64,000 nucleotides of DNA, from the NCBI RefSeq assembly GCF_033568475.1, contig NC_133123.1, positions 150,737,753 to 150,801,752 of the forward strand, read 5' to 3'. A program made the position numbers and the translations under genes. The first letter of the stretch is position 1, and each line of letters starts with the position of its first letter. This document shows, piece by piece, positions 61,401 through 64,000 of this stretch. Under the pieces are notes generated by a model that was not told the origin of the DNA, made no database searches, and saw only the letters and a list, made by a program, of their open reading frames with translations. Source of the stretch: Henckelia pumila. Lineage: Eukaryota > Streptophyta > Magnoliopsida > Lamiales > Gesneriaceae.

Positions 61401-63311
61401 CTATGTAACCTTCCAGTCAACTAAACATCCAAATTTGAATTTCAGCCAGCGCTTGGGGAAATAAAACAGGCGGGCTATGTAACCTTTCCCATACACGCAC
61501 TGTTATATATATATGCATTATTTTATCAGTCCCTTGGCTTAAAGTCATTATCAATGATCTATGAATTGGTCCTCAAATAATCTATACCAAATTTAAATTC
61601 ACGTGAAATCGAGTAATAAATAACCTTCATGTCTGGAGGGCCACATTCATAAAAACCTTCAAAATCATCAGACAGCTTTAGGTTCAGATTTTTGGATGCA
61701 TTTGGGCCCTGAATTTCGGATGAATTTTTTGATGCTACCATCTCAGAAGCTCGATCGGTGATGATTGGCATAACAACAGCAAGTTGCGCCTTCAATTTCT
61801 CCAACTCCTCCTTCAAAAGTTTAGTCTCTTCCGCCTGTTTTTGGGAGATTTCCATCGTAGTTGTAGGGACTGATTCCCTTTTCTTTCTAGGAGTTTTAAA
61901 GAAAACTTGAGGTGTTACAAATCTTCCGACACCTCGAAACCTCCCATAATGTTCCTGGCTGCCTAATGCAATGGTTAGGACATCATTCATTCCAGAAACT
62001 TTGAACTCTCCACTCTCATTCTTTTCCAACAAGTCATCCTACATTTTTAAACATAACAAATCAATCCAAGAAATATATATATGAAGGCATTATGTAAATC
62101 GATAAAGTTAAAAATTTACAATTTTTGTAGCGATTTCTGATGTCTCTGTATTTGTAATTTTTCCAGATTTGTCTTCCCGAGCTTTGCGCCAAAGAATTGA
62201 TCTGTCAACTTCTTCATCTTTGGCAATTATATTTTTCTCCTTTTGCAATTCAAAAATTCAGAATCTTAACTGAAGGGCTATCAAAATATTTTCAAAAACA
62301 ACATAGAGAAGAATTATGGACACCAAATGTGATTAACAGATAAATATATACAAGTACGTAAATTAAAAAAATAAGACAGTATATTATACACGAAAAAATG
62401 ACAAACGAATGATCAAAAGCTTACCAGCTCAGCCTCCAAGCCAATGTAACCTTTTCGAGACAGTCTATGGTGATATTTACAATGCTTGGTCCTGTCCTTT
62501 TGCTTTTCATGAGTAATCTATATCATAATTTACTTCCGTTAAGTACGGAAATTAGTAATTCTTAAAATAAACATGGAAATTCTTAAAGTACCTCCCATGA
62601 TGGATCTAGTCTTGCATCCACAAATGCCTTACATTCAGCTACTGGTAGCTGATATTGACTTGGTGGAGAAATCAACGTTTTAGGATTATCTCTGTTGGGC
62701 CAGACATATCTACTAGTCAATTTATTTTTGAAATCTCTCCATTTTTGAGCTGCTGAACTCATCACAGCTGACTGGCTTTGTGGCGCTACTTCAAAGACAT
62801 TCTGAAACAAAATATGTTAGTTGAATGATTGAATCGAATGGATTCAATCCCATAAAGAAAATTTATGTGTACAGACAAGAAAGCAGTCAATCTAAAGAGT
62901 AATACAACAATGAACCAATTAATGTTCATATTTATTATGTTTGGAAGATAAACTTACCGATATCTCTTTCCAAACCTTTTGTTTTATGTTTTCTGGAACA
63001 TCAGGCCACGACTTTATATTGATTGGCACCATGGATCTAGCAATGAAGCCAATGTATGATTGAAGTGCCCTCCCATTTGCGTTGTATGTTGGCCTCCCCA
63101 AGTCATCATAGTTAATCTTTGCTTTTTTTCCCCATCTTGCAGCTGCAGTTTGCTTAGCCATCATTGTACGACCTCGCTTGTTCTTTTGCACATCTACATG
63201 TTCTTCTCCATTAGTAAGTGCATGTGGCTCTGCATCTCCACGAGTCTTACCAACACTTAATCCATGCATCTCCTCAACTGCAGCTTTATTTTTCTGCCTT
63301 CTCTTACTCAT
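58433..63311 (-). pseudogene. CACTA-encoded Ptta/En/Spm transposase-like protein with Ulp1-type C-terminus
   Basis: Twelve exons: 63311-62958, 62801-62592, 62517-62425, 62239-62120, 62038-61625, 61137-60880, 60776-60514, 60406-60230, 60127-60020, 59948-59885, 59791-59693 and 58531-58433; phases close over 752 codons. Exons 1-3 carry the plant Ptta/En/Spm domain (WPDVPENIKQKVWKEI, KWRDFKNKLTSRYVWP, THEKQKDRTKHCKYH). Exon 5 ends in a coiled coil (EETKLLKEELEKLKAQL). Exons 7-11 form a C48/Ulp1-like peptidase: CLIPYNTG, YHWILTIVN with the catalytic His, YLLDSM with the Asp, and GGVECG with the nucleophile Cys at 59759-59761. A TAA at 59753-59755 stands where relatives have Tyr, two codons after that Cys, so this copy would stop early. 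The rest (SQEQFDEVRSEWSEFV) is still recognisable. Upstream exons may be missing. Confidence 0.82.
58690..59045. repeat. Local duplications in the CACTA 3' noncoding part
   Basis: TTTGCTGCCAAGATC, TGTGTTAGCATATGATGCCC and AATTTATCAAGCCAAGCC occur twice in the same order (about 58710-58807 and 58972-59042). GACACTTTAAAATAGATTTG also occurs twice between them. Possibly a rearranged internal duplication; the function is unknown. Confidence 0.7.
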
Positions 63312-63449
63312 TATATGTGCTGTCCACTGCATAAGAATATTCAAACCACTATTAACATATAATGATAACATAAATATAAATATAAACATGATAAATAATA
63401 ACAAAAGACATAATAACATATACATAAACATAAGGAAGGGACAGGAGAT

Positions 63450-64000
63450 GTAAGACCCGAAAATATTAAATTATTAATTATGGAATTTGAGAATTTAATT
63501 CCATATTATGGGCTAATATTGATTTAAGAAGTGAAAGAAATTATAGATTTAATTTTCGAGTTGAAAATATTTAATTTGGAATTTTCTGGATTTTAAAAAT
63601 TAAATTCCGAGAATTCTTAAATTAAAAGAATAAATATTCAATTTGAATATTTATGGAATTTGAGATTAAATTCCATATTTCGGAAATTAAAGAATATTAA
63701 TTTTGAAGATACAACCCGATCAGGAACTGATTTGAGAATATCGAAGATTCGAGGACTAAAGAGCAATAGGCCGGGATTATTGATTTAATCCGAATTTATT
63801 TAATTTTAATCCGAGTATATTTAATTTGGGAATATTTAGAGTTTCGATTTAAATTCTAATATTCTTAAATTATTTTGGATTGAAATTGAATTAAAACGAA
63901 GGCCGAGGACTGAATTGCAATTAAAGAAGACTTGAGAGACTAAATTGCAAATATGCAATACATATCTGATTTTACATTAGATTATCAGCATGAAACGTGT
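63450..64000 (+). mobile_element. LTR-like sequence reaching the window edge
   Basis: From TGTAAGACCCGAAAAT onward, composition and motifs change abruptly from those of the CACTA element. The start resembles the first bases of Ty3/gypsy LTRs. Short inverted words (GGAATTTGAG, AATTCCATATT) recur within it. No coding part is in view. Probably the left LTR of, or a solo LTR from, an element that inserted into the CACTA transposon. The family is uncertain. Confidence 0.45.

Larger units (their letters stand above)
57491..63449 (-). mobile_element. CACTA (En/Spm) DNA transposon, one end in window
   Basis: The left end is CACTAGTAGAAAAATCGC, a CACTA terminus, followed by about 600 bp of dense subterminal repeats. 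The coding gene lies on the minus strand (58433-63311). The opposite terminus is not found before the LTR-like sequence at 63450, so the element continues beyond it or was interrupted there. The three bases before the terminus (TTT) may be one copy of the 3-bp target duplication. Confidence 0.88.

Noticed and set aside
1-64000. CRISPR arrays, operons or prokaryotic genes
   Set aside because: None seen; introns and gene families show plant nuclear DNA throughout.

Overview
The window is nuclear DNA of a flowering plant. It is AT-rich, with short GT-AG introns, many small transposon relics and only plant gene families. The GAGACGGTCTCA-type MITEs at 53.8-54.3 kb are a family I associate with Lamiales, so an asterid (Lamiales) is my best guess; that is inference. 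No plastid, mitochondrial or bacterial block is visible.

Nine host genes could be modelled exon by exon. They are a dihydroxyacetone kinase (minus, runs off the left edge), an N-alpha-acetyltransferase 40/NatD-type gene (plus), a monoacylglycerol-lipase-like hydrolase (minus), a low-molecular-weight purple acid phosphatase (plus), a plastid-type DUF760/UV-B-induced-like protein (minus), SSU72 (plus), an extra-large G protein (plus), a short BAP31-like ER membrane protein (minus) and an intronless group-D MAP kinase kinase (plus). Exon phases close in every model. The genes are functionally unrelated neighbours, as is usual in plants.

The space between genes is a layered transposon record. 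It holds a broken endogenous pararetrovirus (about 25.36-33.29 kb), a 499-bp hAT derivative, a 720-bp Mutator-like MITE, a tRNA-derived SINE, a Tourist MITE in an XLG intron, foldback elements, a Cassandra-type LTR carrying a 5S rRNA-like segment, a long Ty3/gypsy-type LTR, and nested MITEs. From 57.49 kb to near the right edge lies a CACTA transposon. It has dense subterminal repeats and a 12-exon minus-strand gene that joins a Ptta/En/Spm transposase-like N-terminus to a Ulp1-type protease C-terminus.

The most interesting signals are linked. The pararetrovirus carries its coat-protein-like region before its movement-protein-like region, the order known from solendoviruses and cavemoviruses. 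Part of its leader recurs inverted at its other end. A second copy of the same leader sits at 57.23 kb and stops three bases after its tRNA-Met primer site, exactly where the CACTA element begins.
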